Shown: piece after piece, positions 17,208 to 25,304 of the stretch
Numbering within the stretch: position 1 is the stretch's first letter
Layout of the letters: every line of letters starts with the position of its first letter
NCBI GenBank assembly: GCA_900766185.1
Contig: CAAFUL010000042.1
Location: forward strand, 4,088 to 68,087
DNA length: 64,000 nt
Direction of reading: 5' to 3'
Origin: an uncultured Johnsonella sp.
GTDB taxonomy: Bacteria; Bacillota; Clostridia; Lachnospirales; Lachnospiraceae
Notes under the pieces: model-generated
Database searches by the model: none
The model's input: the letters and a program-made list of their open reading frames with translations, nothing else
Told to the model about the DNA's origin: nothing
Made by a program: the position numbers and the translations under genes

Positions 17208-17957
17208 ATGAAATTTGGATTTAACAGAAAGCAATTAAAAGACATAGCACTGGCATTCATGGTGCTTGATAATGCATATCTTAGATTTTTTAATGTAATC
17301 AGCAGTGTAGCACATCTGATTACAAGGTTTGTAGCGCCATTATTTGCATGGCTGATGGTAGACGGTTTTTTTCATACCGGGTCAAAAAAGAAATATTGTA
17401 TGAGACTTTGGATATCAGCAGTATTGATGCAGATTGGAAATGAGTTATCATTTGCGATTTGGAAAGAGGGAGGAATTAGCGATAATATATTTTTAACCTT
17501 GGCATTCGGCTTTACAAGTATTTGGCTTTTTGATATGGCAAAAGAAGCTATCGGAAAGAAGAAAATACTATTTAATATTTCGGCAATTTTTATAACTTTT
17601 ATTGCACTGGCTATAAGTATTATACCACTTCCGATTGGCAGGGGAATAATACTTGAAGGCGGCATTGAGCTTATTCCTTTTATTTTGATTGCATATTTTT
17701 GTCATAACAGTAAGTGGAAACAGACTGTTTTAATCGGATTATACAGTATATTCCTGTTTTTCCTTTCCGGCGGATTTGAACTGTTTTCACAGGGATTTGA
17801 TATGTTCTGTGTAAACTCGGATTGGATGAGCTTTACGGTGCTTCCTTTTATATTCCTATACAACAATGAGGAAGGAAGAAGGGGTGGCAAATGGTTCTTT
17901 TATATATTTTATCCGCTGCATCTTTGGATAATAGCAATTCTTGGAAACATACTTTAA
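17208..17957 (+). CDS. TraX-family membrane protein
   Basis: 249-residue polytopic membrane protein of the TraX family, named from F-pilin acetylation but widespread in Firmicutes outside conjugation loci. It shows the TraX pattern: LKDIALAFMVLDNAYLRF, then RFVAPLFAWLMVDGFFHTGSKKKY, and the C-terminal FYIFYPLHLWIIAILG. Start at 17208 because GAGAGGTGA lies 6 bases upstream; the ATG 24 bases earlier overlaps that SD. No conjugation genes are near, so a pilin role is unlikely. Confidence 0.85.
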   Translation: MKFGFNRKQLKDIALAFMVLDNAYLRFFNVISSVAHLITRFVAPLFAWLMVDGFFHTGSKKKYCMRLWISAVLMQIGNELSFAIWKEGGISDNIFLTLAFGFTSIWLFDMAKEAIGKKKILFNISAIFITFIALAISIIPLPIGRGIILEGGIELIPFILIAYFCHNSKWKQTVLIGLYSIFLFFLSGGFELFSQGFDMFCVNSDWMSFTVLPFIFLYNNEEGRRGGKWFFYIFYPLHLWIIAILGNIL

Positions 17958-18078
17958 TGTAAAAGCTTGACACATTAAAAGCTTATAAATATGGAGTTTT
18001 TAAATTCACTGTGCTATTATAATATCTGTTGTGTTCCAAGTAAGCTTAAATATTTAGTAGGACATACGGGGAGGAAAT

Positions 18079-19719
18079 GTGGATTTAAGTTATATTAAAC
18101 CGAATATTTTTACAACACTTAAAAATTATAAGGGCGAGCAGTTTGTTAAGGATATTATTTCAGGAATAATAGTTGCAATTATTGCTATGCCCTTATCTAT
18201 TGCACTTGCTATTGCCTCAGGTGTAAATCCCGAGCAGGGGCTTTATACAGCAGTGATTGCCGGATTTTTCATCTCATTTTTGGGAGGAAGCTCGGTTCAG
18301 ATCGGAGGACCTACAGCGGCATTTGTTATAATAATCTATGGCATAGTAGCGGAGTATGGAGTGGCAGGTCTTACAGTTGCAACAATTATGGCAGGGCTGA
18401 TGCTTATTGCTATGGGGGCTTTAAGACTTGGAGATTTTATAAAGTTTATACCAAAAACAATAACTGTAGGTTTTACATTCGGAATTGCTGTAAGCATAGT
18501 AGTAGGGCAAATAAAAGACTTCTTCGGACTCCGGATGACATCGGTACCGGCTGAATTTATAGAAAAGCTTTTAGCTCTTGGAAAAAATTTCCATACACTT
18601 TCACTACCTACGGTTATGGTAGGTGCTTTGGCTTTATTGATTCAAATATTTTGGCATAAAGTATCTAAAAAGATTCCGGGTTCTTTGATTGCAATCATCG
18701 TTACAACAGCCATTGTGAAGTTTGGAAATCTTGAGGTCAAGACTATAGGGGATCTGTATACGATAAAAGCCGGACTGCCGGAATTTACATTACCTCAGGT
18801 AACTCCTGATTTGATTTCTCAGATGATATCACCGGCATTTACCATAGCGATACTTGCGGCAATAGAGTCACTTTTATCCTGTGTAGTTTCTGACGGAATG
18901 ACGGGCAGTCATCATAATCCTAACGCAGAGCTTATCGGACAGGGAGTCGGGAATATAATGTCGGCACTTTTTGGAGGAATACCTGCCACAGGCGCCATTG
19001 CCAGAACCGCCGCCAATGTTAAAAATGGCGGACGCACACCTGTAGCCGGAATGGTTCATGCACTTACCCTGCTTTTAATATTAGTTTTTCTTATGCCGTA
19101 TGCATCATTGATTCCTATGAGCTGTTTGGCAGCTATTCTTATTATGGTCGGTTACAATATGAGCGGATGGAAAACGGTAGTTCATATAATAAAGACGGCA
19201 CCCAAAAGTGATATAGCGGTTCTTTTGATTACCCTGTTTTTGACAGTATTATTTGACCTTGTATTGGCTATCAAATTCGGTATGATACTTGCTGCATTTC
19301 TTTTCCTAAAGCGTATGTCGGATATTGCCAATATACGCCAATGGGTTGATAAGTCCGAGGCAGATGGTGAGAGGGGTGAACTTAAATCGGTTCCGAGTAA
19401 TGCCTTGGTATATGAGATTTTCGGGGCGCTTTTCTTCGGAGCGGTTGGTGATTTATTTGAGATAGCTCATGAAGAAGGGAAGAATGTACTTATCCTGCGT
19501 ATGAGAAATGTACCGGCAATGGATATATCAGGTTTGGAAGCCTTGGAAGAAGTACTTGAATTTTGCAAAAAAAGAGGCATTACTCTAATATTATCCCATG
19601 TAAATGAGCAGCCGATGAAGGTTATGGAAAAGTCCGGATTTATTGAAAAACTGGGCAAAGAAAATTTATGCGAGAGTATAGATAAATCGCTTGAAAGGGC
19701 GGAAAGCTTGAAAAAATAA
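18079..19719 (+). CDS. SulP-family anion transporter with STAS domain
   Basis: 546 residues: a SLC26/SulP membrane domain (about 1-400) and a cytosolic STAS domain (about 435-540). Seen are GLYTAVIAGFFISFLGGSSVQIGGPTAAF, the SulP signature region, ESLLSCVVSDGMTGSHHNPNAELIGQGVGN and PATGAIARTAANVKNGGRTPVAG. The STAS part has MRNVPAMDISGLEALEEV. It transports sulfate, bicarbonate or a dicarboxylate; the substrate is not determinable. GTG start with GGGGAGG 6 bases upstream. A terminator follows at once, so it is monocistronic. Confidence 0.93.
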   Translation: MDLSYIKPNIFTTLKNYKGEQFVKDIISGIIVAIIAMPLSIALAIASGVNPEQGLYTAVIAGFFISFLGGSSVQIGGPTAAFVIIIYGIVAEYGVAGLTVATIMAGLMLIAMGALRLGDFIKFIPKTITVGFTFGIAVSIVVGQIKDFFGLRMTSVPAEFIEKLLALGKNFHTLSLPTVMVGALALLIQIFWHKVSKKIPGSLIAIIVTTAIVKFGNLEVKTIGDLYTIKAGLPEFTLPQVTPDLISQMISPAFTIAILAAIESLLSCVVSDGMTGSHHNPNAELIGQGVGNIMSALFGGIPATGAIARTAANVKNGGRTPVAGMVHALTLLLILVFLMPYASLIPMSCLAAILIMVGYNMSGWKTVVHIIKTAPKSDIAVLLITLFLTVLFDLVLAIKFGMILAAFLFLKRMSDIANIRQWVDKSEADGERGELKSVPSNALVYEIFGALFFGAVGDLFEIAHEEGKNVLILRMRNVPAMDISGLEALEEVLEFCKKRGITLILSHVNEQPMKVMEKSGFIEKLGKENLCESIDKSLERAESLKK

Positions 19720-19721
19720 CT

Positions 19722-19770
19722 AAAAACTCTTTAATCGGATATTAAGTTTTTGCTTAAAGAGTTTTTGTTT
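19722..19770 (+). terminator. Rho-independent terminator after the SulP gene
   Basis: AAAAACTCTTTAA pairs with TTAAAGAGTTTTT around an 18-base loop, with a T-rich tail. Confidence 0.85.
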
Positions 19771-19818
19771 TAAGTTAACTTTTCACTTCATTATGTTAAG
19801 AAATACTCTAAAAGTCAC

Positions 19819-19848
19819 TTGACAAGCCTTCTAAAGCAAGTATATAAT
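19819..19848 (+). promoter_or_regulatory. Promoter of rplM-rpsI
   Basis: TTGACA (19819-19824), 18 bases, then TATAAT (19843-19848). Both hexamers match consensus perfectly, as expected for a ribosomal protein operon. Confidence 0.85.
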
Positions 19849-19855
19849 ATATCGG

Positions 19856-19990
19856 AGTGTCAGAGATGACTTATTTTTTATGCCCACTTTTAAAGTGAGC
19901 TGTCGGCAGCCTTAGTATCTGCCGGCTATGGGTTAAACCCGTTTATATTAGCGATTGATGCTTATTCCAATGCCCCGGAAAGCATTTGTC
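19856..19990 (+). promoter_or_regulatory. Structured ribosomal-protein leader (L13-leader-like)
   Basis: The roughly 180-base 5' UTR of rplM holds several hairpins: CACTTTTAAAGTG, CGGCAG/CTGCCG (19904-19925) and GGGTTAAACCC. This is the position of the L13 leader in Firmicutes, where L13 binds its own mRNA and represses it. Assignment rests on position and structure only; a covariance search with the Rfam L13_leader model would decide. Confidence 0.5.
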
Positions 19991-20044
19991 TATAAAATAA
20001 ATTATTTAATTAAGTATTGATTGATATTGTAATGGAGGACTATG

Positions 20045-20479
20045 ATGAATACATTTATGGCTAATCCTGATAAGCTCGACAGAAAATGGTATGTTGTTGA
20101 TGCTACAGGTTGCACTTTAGGACGCCTTTCATCAGAGGTGGCAAGTGTATTAAGAGGCAAGAATAAGACTTGTTTTACACCACATGTTGACTGTGGAGAT
20201 TATGTGATTGTTGTTAATGCTGATAAGATAAAGGTTAGCGGTAAGAAACTGGATCAGAAGATTTATTATCATCATTCAGATTATGTAGGCGGTATGAAGG
20301 AAACTACATTAAAGGAACTTTTAGCTAAGAAGCCTGAAAGAGTTATAGAATTTGCTGTTAAGGGTATGCTGCCAAAGGGACCGCTTGGAAGAAAAATGTA
20401 TACAAAGCTTCATGTATATGCAGGTCCTGAACATAATCACGCAGCTCAGAAACCGGAAGTTATGACTATAAAGGGTTAA
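20045..20479 (+). CDS. rplM: 50S ribosomal protein L13
   Basis: Large-subunit ribosomal protein, 144 residues, the usual length. Seen are [42 protein letters not shown] and [33 protein letters not shown], the uL13 signature. Two adjacent ATGs exist; the second (20045) is 5 bases from GGAGGA and is preferred over the first (20042). It is co-transcribed with rpsI, 27 bases downstream, the standard pair. Confidence 0.97.
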   Translation: MNTFMANPDKLDRKWYVVDATGCTLGRLSSEVASVLRGKNKTCFTPHVDCGDYVIVVNADKIKVSGKKLDQKIYYHHSDYVGGMKETTLKELLAKKPERVIEFAVKGMLPKGPLGRKMYTKLHVYAGPEHNHAAQKPEVMTIKG

Positions 20480-20506
20480 TGAGAGGTAGAAAAGGAGAGT
20501 AAATCA

Positions 20507-20899
20507 ATGGCTAATGATAAATTTTACGGAACTGGAAGAAGAAAAAAATCTATAGCTAGAGTATATCTTGTACCTGGTAACGGTAAGATTACTATAAATA
20601 AAAGAGATATAGATAACTATTTGGGATTGGAAACACTTAAAGTAGTTGTGCGTCAGCCTTTAACAGCTACAGATACACTTAATAAGTTTGATGTACTTGT
20701 AAATGTGCATGGTGGCGGATTTACAGGACAGGCAGGTGCTATAAGACATGGTATAGCAAGAGCTTTATTGAAAGCTGATGCTGAGTACAGACCGACTCTT
20801 AAGAAGGCAGGATATCTCACAAGAGATCCTAGAATGAAAGAGCGTAAGAAATACGGTCTTAAGTCAGCTCGTAGAGCACCACAGTTCTCAAAGAGATAA
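20507..20899 (+). CDS. rpsI: 30S ribosomal protein S9
   Basis: Small-subunit ribosomal protein, 130 residues. The C-terminal tail ends [11 protein letters not shown], the conserved S9 tail that reaches the P-site t[27 protein letters not shown] and [20 protein letters not shown] are typical uS9. AAAGGAGA SD lies upstream. A strong terminator ends the operon, and the defence island begins immediately beyond. Confidence 0.97.
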   Translation: MANDKFYGTGRRKKSIARVYLVPGNGKITINKRDIDNYLGLETLKVVVRQPLTATDTLNKFDVLVNVHGGGFTGQAGAIRHGIARALLKADAEYRPTLKKAGYLTRDPRMKERKKYGLKSARRAPQFSKR

Positions 20900-20919
20900 T
20901 CAGAATATACAGAATATGG

Positions 20920-20956
20920 AAAACCGCAGAAATTCGATGTTTCTGCGGTTTTTTTG
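20920..20956 (+). terminator. Rho-independent terminator after rpsI
   Basis: AAACCGCAGAAA pairs with TTTCTGCGGTTT, 12 bp, followed by seven T. Confidence 0.92.
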
Positions 20957-21091
20957 TATAGAAGTTTGATATCGTGTTTTAGTGAAGGCTTATATGATAG
21001 CTATTTGAACTAAATATGAATTTTTATACATAATTAACTCAACCTATGAGATTGATTGTGAAAGAGATAAGGGATAGGAGTAGCATTAGCC

Positions 21092-21143
21092 TTGAAATAT
21101 TTTTTGAGATGTGTTATCATTATTTCGTAAAAAACGAAATAAT
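21092..21143 (+). promoter_or_regulatory. Promoter with overlapping inverted repeat before the ATPase gene
   Basis: TTGAAA (21092-21097), 17 bases, TATCAT (21115-21120). Overlapping the end of the -10 box, ATTATTTCGT (21119-21128) and ACGAAATAAT (21134-21143) form a perfect 10-bp inverted repeat around the expected transcription start. This is an operator-like arrangement. Confidence 0.55.
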
Positions 21144-21161
21144 ACAAAGAAAGGCTATAAA

Positions 21162-22262
21162 ATGATTGTATTGAATCTTGAGCTGAAAGGTATTTATGGA
21201 TTTAATGATTTTAATATTAATTTTAGCTATCCTAAGAAGATTGTTAATTCTATTATTGATCATGAGCACTTAGAAGGAAGAGAAAGGTTTCGCTATAAGA
21301 AAGCAGTGATTCTCATGGGAGCAAATTCAACCGGAAAGACCAGCCTTGGAAAGGTATTGCTTCGAATTTTTGAATACATAACAGATGGGAATCCTGTGTC
21401 ACTTTATGAAATGGTCTCAAATGATACGGGATATTTCAGCATTGATTTTGTTAATGGTGATTATCGCTTGCAGAGATTGTCCGCTTATATTGATGCTATT
21501 AATCGTAACATTGAGATCAGATATAAGACAGCAGATATTGATAAAATGAGTTCGTACGAGAAATGTTTAATGAAACTTAAAGATCGAACTAAGGAAGCAA
21601 CAAAAACAGCGACATCTCTTAAGAAACTAGTAGGAGTTATCCGATATCGTTTTGCTTATCCTGAAATTGAGAAATCATTAAAACTTACCGGTGAGAATAA
21701 AAATATTTTGCTGAAAACACTACATGCTGTAATTGGAACTCTTGATCCGACATTGCAAGATGTAAGCTTATCAAAAGACTTGAAAGATACATTTATCATT
21801 CGGCGTGGAGAAACCGAAATCATTATTCAGGAAGGTAAGTTGTTGAATAGAGAAATAATGTCCAGCGGTACTGAAGAAGGTATTGATATTGCAATATTCC
21901 TTGCTGCAATGGCAATAAAGGAGAGCAGCTTCTATTACTGTGATGAACATTTCTCTTATATTCAGAGTGATATCGAGAAGCGTATTTTCGGCATTATGTT
22001 GGATCGTATCGGATCTGATGAGCAGTTGATTTTTACAACACACAATACGGATATGCTGGATTTGAATCTTCCTAAACATAGCTATGTGTTCCTACGCAAA
22101 CATTTTGAGGAAGGAAAATATCAAGTGTCTGCAATTTCTGCATCTGATGTATTAAAACGAAATACGGACTCTTTGCGTTGTGCAGTTGAAAATGATGTTT
22201 TCGCGTCACTTCCACAGGATTCGCTGTTAGACGAATTGGAAATGGGGTGGGAAGATGAATAA
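21162..22262 (+). CDS. AAA/ABC-type ATPase of a probable two-gene defence module
   Basis: 366-residue ATPase of the AAA_15/AAA_21 (OLD-like) type. Walker A GANSTGKTSLGK lies near residue 54 (ILMGANSTGKTS). The ABC-like second half has SSGTEEGIDIAIFLAAMA, then YYCDEHFSYIQSD as Walker B and FTTHNTDMLDL as the switch His. Such ATPases are usually followed by a TOPRIM or other nuclease, forming abortive-infection systems. Here the next gene starts inside its 3' end (ATGA-type overlap) but is cut off after a few codons, so the module has lost its effector. Start at 21162 because GAAAGG lies 6 bases upstream; a GTG at 21111 lies inside the promoter region. Confidence 0.75.
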   Translation: MIVLNLELKGIYGFNDFNINFSYPKKIVNSIIDHEHLEGRERFRYKKAVILMGANSTGKTSLGKVLLRIFEYITDGNPVSLYEMVSNDTGYFSIDFVNGDYRLQRLSAYIDAINRNIEIRYKTADIDKMSSYEKCLMKLKDRTKEATKTATSLKKLVGVIRYRFAYPEIEKSLKLTGENKNILLKTLHAVIGTLDPTLQDVSLSKDLKDTFIIRRGETEIIIQEGKLLNREIMSSGTEEGIDIAIFLAAMAIKESSFYYCDEHFSYIQSDIEKRIFGIMLDRIGSDEQLIFTTHNTDMLDLNLPKHSYVFLRKHFEEGKYQVSAISASDVLKRNTDSLRCAVENDVFASLPQDSLLDELEMGWEDE

Positions 22263-22293
22263 TAAATGCATTTATTATGTTGAAGGTCCACTT
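22256..22293 (+). pseudogene. 5' stub of the ATPase partner gene (TOPRIM-like), truncated
   Basis: An ATG overlapping the ATPase stop opens a frame reading MNNKCIYYVEGPLDD. The YYVEGP core is how small TOPRIM-type partners of such ATPases begin (E in VEG being the catalytic Glu). After about a dozen codons the similarity to that pattern ends and the DNA reads, on the other strand, as a phage DNA polymerase gene. The rest of the partner is absent from the window. Confidence 0.5.
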
Positions 22294-22500
22294 GATGACA
22301 GTTTCATCCTCCAAGGCAAGAAGGACCTCTTTCGGAATCTGTTCTCCACAGGCGAGGTCGATAACCTGAATGGGCTGGCTGTCTACACTGTAAGCAAAGA
22401 GTAAGATTTCAAAATTGGGAGACTCCACATAACGATAGACACCGGTCTTCTGAAGAGGCTCATCGCTGTAAGTCTCAATATCAATACTGAGTGTTTTCAT
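22281..22500 (-). pseudogene. Phage-type DNA polymerase I family gene, N-terminal fragment
   Basis: The minus-strand frame starts MKTLSIDIETYSDEPLQKTGVYRYVE and continues to LLALEDETVIKW, the beginning of the A-family DNA polymerases of Firmicutes prophages (3'-5' exonuclease motif DIET). Only about 70 of an expected 600-plus residues are present. After IKW the frame reads into the stub of the ATPase partner gene, with no similarity, so this is a junction. The intact neighbours downstream on this strand belong to the same prophage replication module. Confidence 0.75.
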
Positions 22501-22554
22501 GAGATTGTCCTTTCTACAAAACAGGCAGCAGAGAAATCCCTGCCGCCTGATGTG

Positions 22555-22740
22555 TTACTGTTTATCTTTATTGGATTTATACTTCCTGATGTCACGGCGG
22601 ATGTGGCATACCGCATAGCGGATAAGATAGAGAATGATTTTCCCTACATTATAAATGATGAAGCCATATACCGCTACAAAAAAGGTGTATGCGATGACGT
22701 TAGCAATAAATAGATTTAAGATTTCTGCAAATTCATTCAT
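22555..22740 (-). CDS. Small membrane protein of prophage module
   Basis: 61 residues, starting MNEFAEILNLFIANVIAYTFFVAVYG with one hydrophobic helix (about 10-35) and a basic C-terminus (HIRRDIRKYKSNKDKQ). Start at 22740 because AAAGGAGA lies 6 bases upstream. Function unknown; its position between replication genes suggests an accessory prophage protein. Confidence 0.6.
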   Translation of the reverse strand: MNEFAEILNLFIANVIAYTFFVAVYGFIIYNVGKIILYLIRYAVCHIRRDIRKYKSNKDKQ

Positions 22741-22806
22741 AGATGGTCTCCTTTTGTCGAAAAATGTCGATGGCGGCAGTGGGGCCACCGCCATCGGGTT
22801 GATAGA

Positions 22807-22995
22807 TTATTCCTGTTCCTTGGATGCTTCCTTCTGAAGCTCTGCCTCACGCTTATTCTGGGCACGCTTTTCCTTGCGGTCCTTGATGAAGAAGGCAATG
22901 TTGCATCCCCAGATTCCAATCAGGAATCCGACGGTGCAGCCGAAGCATACCTGAAGCATAAAGTTTTGATACTCAGTCATACTCGGCACATCCAT
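22807..22995 (-). CDS. Small membrane protein of prophage module
   Basis: 62 residues with a single hydrophobic segment (FMLQVCFGCTVGFLIGIWGCNIAFF) and a highly charged C-terminal tail (KDRKEKRAQNKREAELQKEASKE). Its ATG overlaps the stop of the DUF2815 gene as TAATG, so translation is probably coupled; no separate SD is seen. An internal ATG at 22980 is the alternative start. Unknown function. Confidence 0.55.
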   Translation of the reverse strand: MDVPSMTEYQNFMLQVCFGCTVGFLIGIWGCNIAFFIKDRKEKRAQNKREAELQKEASKEQE

Positions 22996-23567
22996 TAGTC
23001 AAGAAAATCGTCATCGTCATCAGTTGCAAAGTCAGATTCAGCAGATGCCTTACCACCAAGAGGCTCGCCATCACGAATCTTCTGCAGATTGTTAAGGCCG
23101 CAGGCGATGCCCTTATTACCAGAGCTGTTGAAAGCATAAAAGCTGATGCTGGCACGACCGTAGATTCCGGAGTAAACCTCAGAACGAGTGAGGATAGGAT
23201 TGCGGTCTGCATCCACGATGCCCGGTGCAGAGGTTGCATTGGCATTCACAAAGTAGCTACCAGCGTATGCAGGGTCATCCGGTCTCTCAAGGTCGCCATC
23301 ACGAAGAGGAGTCTTAAGTACAGAAAGCGCCGGTACGAACTTGCCGTTGCACTTGAGCTTGGATTCGCCTTCACGATAGGCTGCTTCGATAGCCGCTTCA
23401 ATCTTAGCGACAGTCTTGGTGTTGGACTTCGGGATAATCAGGCTGATACTGTACTTCGGAGTGCCACCGTTGATGGATTTCGGTTCCCAGACGTTGGCGT
23501 AGCTCCAGCGTGTGTTAGGACCAGTGATAACCTTCATGGGATTTGTCATTTTTACATTCTTACTCAT
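22995..23567 (-). CDS. DUF2815 prophage single-stranded-DNA-binding-like protein
   Basis: 190-residue protein of the DUF2815 family, encoded next to DNA polymerase and DUF2800 in Firmicutes prophages and thought to bind ssDNA. Seen are VITGPNTRWSYANVWEP, YSISLIIPKSN, KTPLRDGD and YSGIYGRASISFYAFN, with an acidic C-terminal tail (DDDDDFLD) as in SSBs. Start at 23567 (GGAGAA 8 bases upstream), overlapping the end of the DUF2800 gene by 8 bases. Confidence 0.88.
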   Translation of the reverse strand: MSKNVKMTNPMKVITGPNTRWSYANVWEPKSINGGTPKYSISLIIPKSNTKTVAKIEAAIEAAYREGESKLKCNGKFVPALSVLKTPLRDGDLERPDDPAYAGSYFVNANATSAPGIVDADRNPILTRSEVYSGIYGRASISFYAFNSSGNKGIACGLNNLQKIRDGEPLGGKASAESDFATDDDDDFLD

Positions 23568-24699
23568 TGTCGTATTTCTCCATAAAATCATTTTTTGCTG
23601 TGTTCATTGCCGGGCGTTTATCGCTCTCCGGCACAAGAGTAGGTTTGCCTTGTGGCTTTTCAATATAGGCTGCAAGTAGCTCTTCGAAGCGAGATTTACC
23701 AAGCAGCTTTTGCATGGCTGTGATACCAAGCAGTTTCTTTTCGTAAGGGCCAAAACCAGCAGCTTCGACAGCTTTCGACACAGCGTCTTCGCTGGTATAT
23801 CTGCGGTTGGAGCGACCCTCGACCAGCTTCCAGCCGGTCCATTCTTTACCACTGATTGCCTGCTGGAGTGCATACTCCTTGATGTCACTTGCCCAAGAGA
23901 CCAGTTCGTCGACACGGGAGAGGATGACTTCGATTTCCGAATCCGTGAGCAGTGGCGGCAGCTTGAAATCGTGCTGTGCGAGTAGAAGATTGGCTTCAGC
24001 TCTGGCTCGGCATTCATGCTTTGCCTTGCAGAATCCGCACCATTCGCCACACAGGAAGTTTCCATCACCGGCAAAGGCAAGGTCTGCGGTAGACTTCAGA
24101 ATTTCATCAGCCCATTGATACAGTTCGTCCTTGCTTACCTCGTAGGTGGAAACGTTCTGGCGTCTGGGCTGGTAGATGGTCATGCTGACCGTATCGATGT
24201 CGTAGATGTCATCGAACAGTTCCAGTGCGCCAAGGGCGTAGCATTTCATCTGCGGATTATTTTCTGCCGATACGAGAATTCCAAGACCGTGCTTATAGTC
24301 AATTACGTGCATGGTACCGTCGCTGATGAGAATGGCATCCAAGGTTCCGAAGCCTTGTTCCACCCAGCGAGAGAAGTCAACTCGTTGCTCAATCAAAATA
24401 ACAGGATCAGAGCAGGTCTGTTTGGCCTCTTCCAAAAGCTCCATGATGAAGCTGGCATAGCCGGTAGCACAATCCTCCATCTCAGCGTTGTACCAGTCGA
24501 GATTCTCAGTAGGGTCTGTAGCTTCCATGCTGAGAGCCTTGCGGAGCTTGTACTCACAAAGGGAGTGAGCGTCGGCGCCTTCTGCAGCATAGTTGCTGCC
24601 TTTATCCTCATAGGTTTCGCAGAGCCTTGCTGACGGTGGGCAGTGGAGCCAGCGGTCAGAAGAGGATGCGGAGAGGATTGCATGTCCTTTAGGTGGCAT
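23560..24699 (-). CDS. DUF2800 prophage nuclease-like protein
   Basis: 379-residue DUF2800 protein, a PD-(D/E)XK Cas4/RecB-like exonuclease family. It begins MPPKGHAILSASSSDRWLHCPPSARL. LDAILISDGTMHVIDYKHGLGILV contains the D...DYK metal/catalytic residues, followed by MKCYALGAL. A Cys cluster (CGEWCGFCKAKHEC) probably binds an Fe-S or zinc. Start at 24699 (GGAGGTG SD); the frame is open 36 bases further but without an SD. It belongs to the replication/recombination module of the decayed prophage. Confidence 0.88.
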   Translation of the reverse strand: MPPKGHAILSASSSDRWLHCPPSARLCETYEDKGSNYAAEGADAHSLCEYKLRKALSMEATDPTENLDWYNAEMEDCATGYASFIMELLEEAKQTCSDPVILIEQRVDFSRWVEQGFGTLDAILISDGTMHVIDYKHGLGILVSAENNPQMKCYALGALELFDDIYDIDTVSMTIYQPRRQNVSTYEVSKDELYQWADEILKSTADLAFAGDGNFLCGEWCGFCKAKHECRARAEANLLLAQHDFKLPPLLTDSEIEVILSRVDELVSWASDIKEYALQQAISGKEWTGWKLVEGRSNRRYTSEDAVSKAVEAAGFGPYEKKLLGITAMQKLLGKSRFEELLAAYIEKPQGKPTLVPESDKRPAMNTAKNDFMEKYDNE

Positions 24700-24700
24700 A

Positions 24701-25015
24701 TTAGAGCACCTCCGCTTCCCTGAGCAGGGCTTCATAATGTTTTGGGTCTACGAGTGACAACTTGCTTGCACCGTACTTTTTAAGAAGTTCTCGAATTTCA
24801 GCTGTGTGTCCGGCACGAGATTTATCAGCCAGAACAGCTCGAACCTCCTCAAGAGTCAGTGCAGGTTTCGCAGGTGCAGCAGGGACTTCTGCTGTTTCGG
24901 CAGCTTCGGATGCTCCTCCAAACTGCTGTGCGAGCCAGTTTGCTGCATCGTTAATAGCAGCGGTAGCAGTTCTCAGCTCTTCGATGGTCATAGACATATC
25001 GCTCATTTTTGACAT
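24701..25015 (-). CDS. Prophage-associated hypothetical protein
   Basis: 104 residues with an N-terminal helix (MTIEELRTATAAINDAANWLAQQFGG), an Ala/Pro/Glu linker (AETAEVPAAPAKPA) and a C-terminal LTLEEVRAVLADKSRAGHTAEIRELLKKYGASKLSLVDPKHYEALL, a repeat often annotated rRNA-biogenesis-like in this prophage family. AGGAGGA lies 7 bases upstream. It ends 1 base before the DUF2800 start. Function unknown. Confidence 0.75.
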   Translation of the reverse strand: MSKMSDMSMTIEELRTATAAINDAANWLAQQFGGASEAAETAEVPAAPAKPALTLEEVRAVLADKSRAGHTAEIRELLKKYGASKLSLVDPKHYEALLREAEVL

Positions 25016-25160
25016 TTACTGTTCCTCCTTCCTCGGCTCGTCTGTGTGCGGCGATGATTCTGAGATTCTTCGCCACTCTTGAGGATACCTGACTGATTGC
25101 AGTGAGAGTAGCAATCACTTCTGCGTCAGTACCGCTTCTGTTGTGAAAGGTCTGATTCAC
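24951..25160 (-). CDS. Possible small prophage protein overlapping the next gene
   Basis: A 69-residue frame starting at a GTG (NQTFHNRSGTDAEVIATLTAISQVSSRVAKNLRIIAAHRRAEEGG). The first 50 residues look like a helical regulatory peptide that occurs beside sigma-like factors in such modules. The last part overlaps the following gene by 65 bases in another frame, so the natural end may differ. No strong SD. Moderate to low confidence. Confidence 0.4.
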   Translation of the reverse strand: MNQTFHNRSGTDAEVIATLTAISQVSSRVAKNLRIIAAHRRAEEGGTVNVKNERYVYDHRRAENCYRCY

Positions 25161-25265
25161 GATGTTTATCTCGCTTTCTGTAGGTCGCTTTGTTTCGCCT
25201 TACACTACTCAATGGAGGTGAGATGGCCGTTTGGCCGAAAAAACATAAAAAAGTTTTTGAAAAGA

Positions 25266-25296
25266 AGAATCGTCCCCTGAAATATCAGAGGACGAC
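25266..25296 (-). terminator. Hairpin after the sigma-like gene
   Basis: TCGTCC(CCTGAAATATCAG)AGGACGA-type inverted repeat: 25270-25275 with 25289-25294 plus the inner CTGA/TCAG. On the minus strand it lies just after the sigma-like stop and is followed by a T/C-rich run. Confidence 0.5.
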
Positions 25297-25304
25297 CATT
25301 CAAA

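Noticed and set aside
17208..17957. Evidence of a conjugative element from the TraX-like gene
   Set aside because: No relaxase, coupling protein, VirB-type or integrase genes nearby; TraX-family proteins are common chromosomal acyltransferase-like proteins in Firmicutes.
22072..22280. C-terminal continuation of the minus-strand DNA polymerase frame
   Set aside because: After IKW the frame reads antisense through the ATPase gene 3' end and its partner stub; it is a chance extension beyond the junction.
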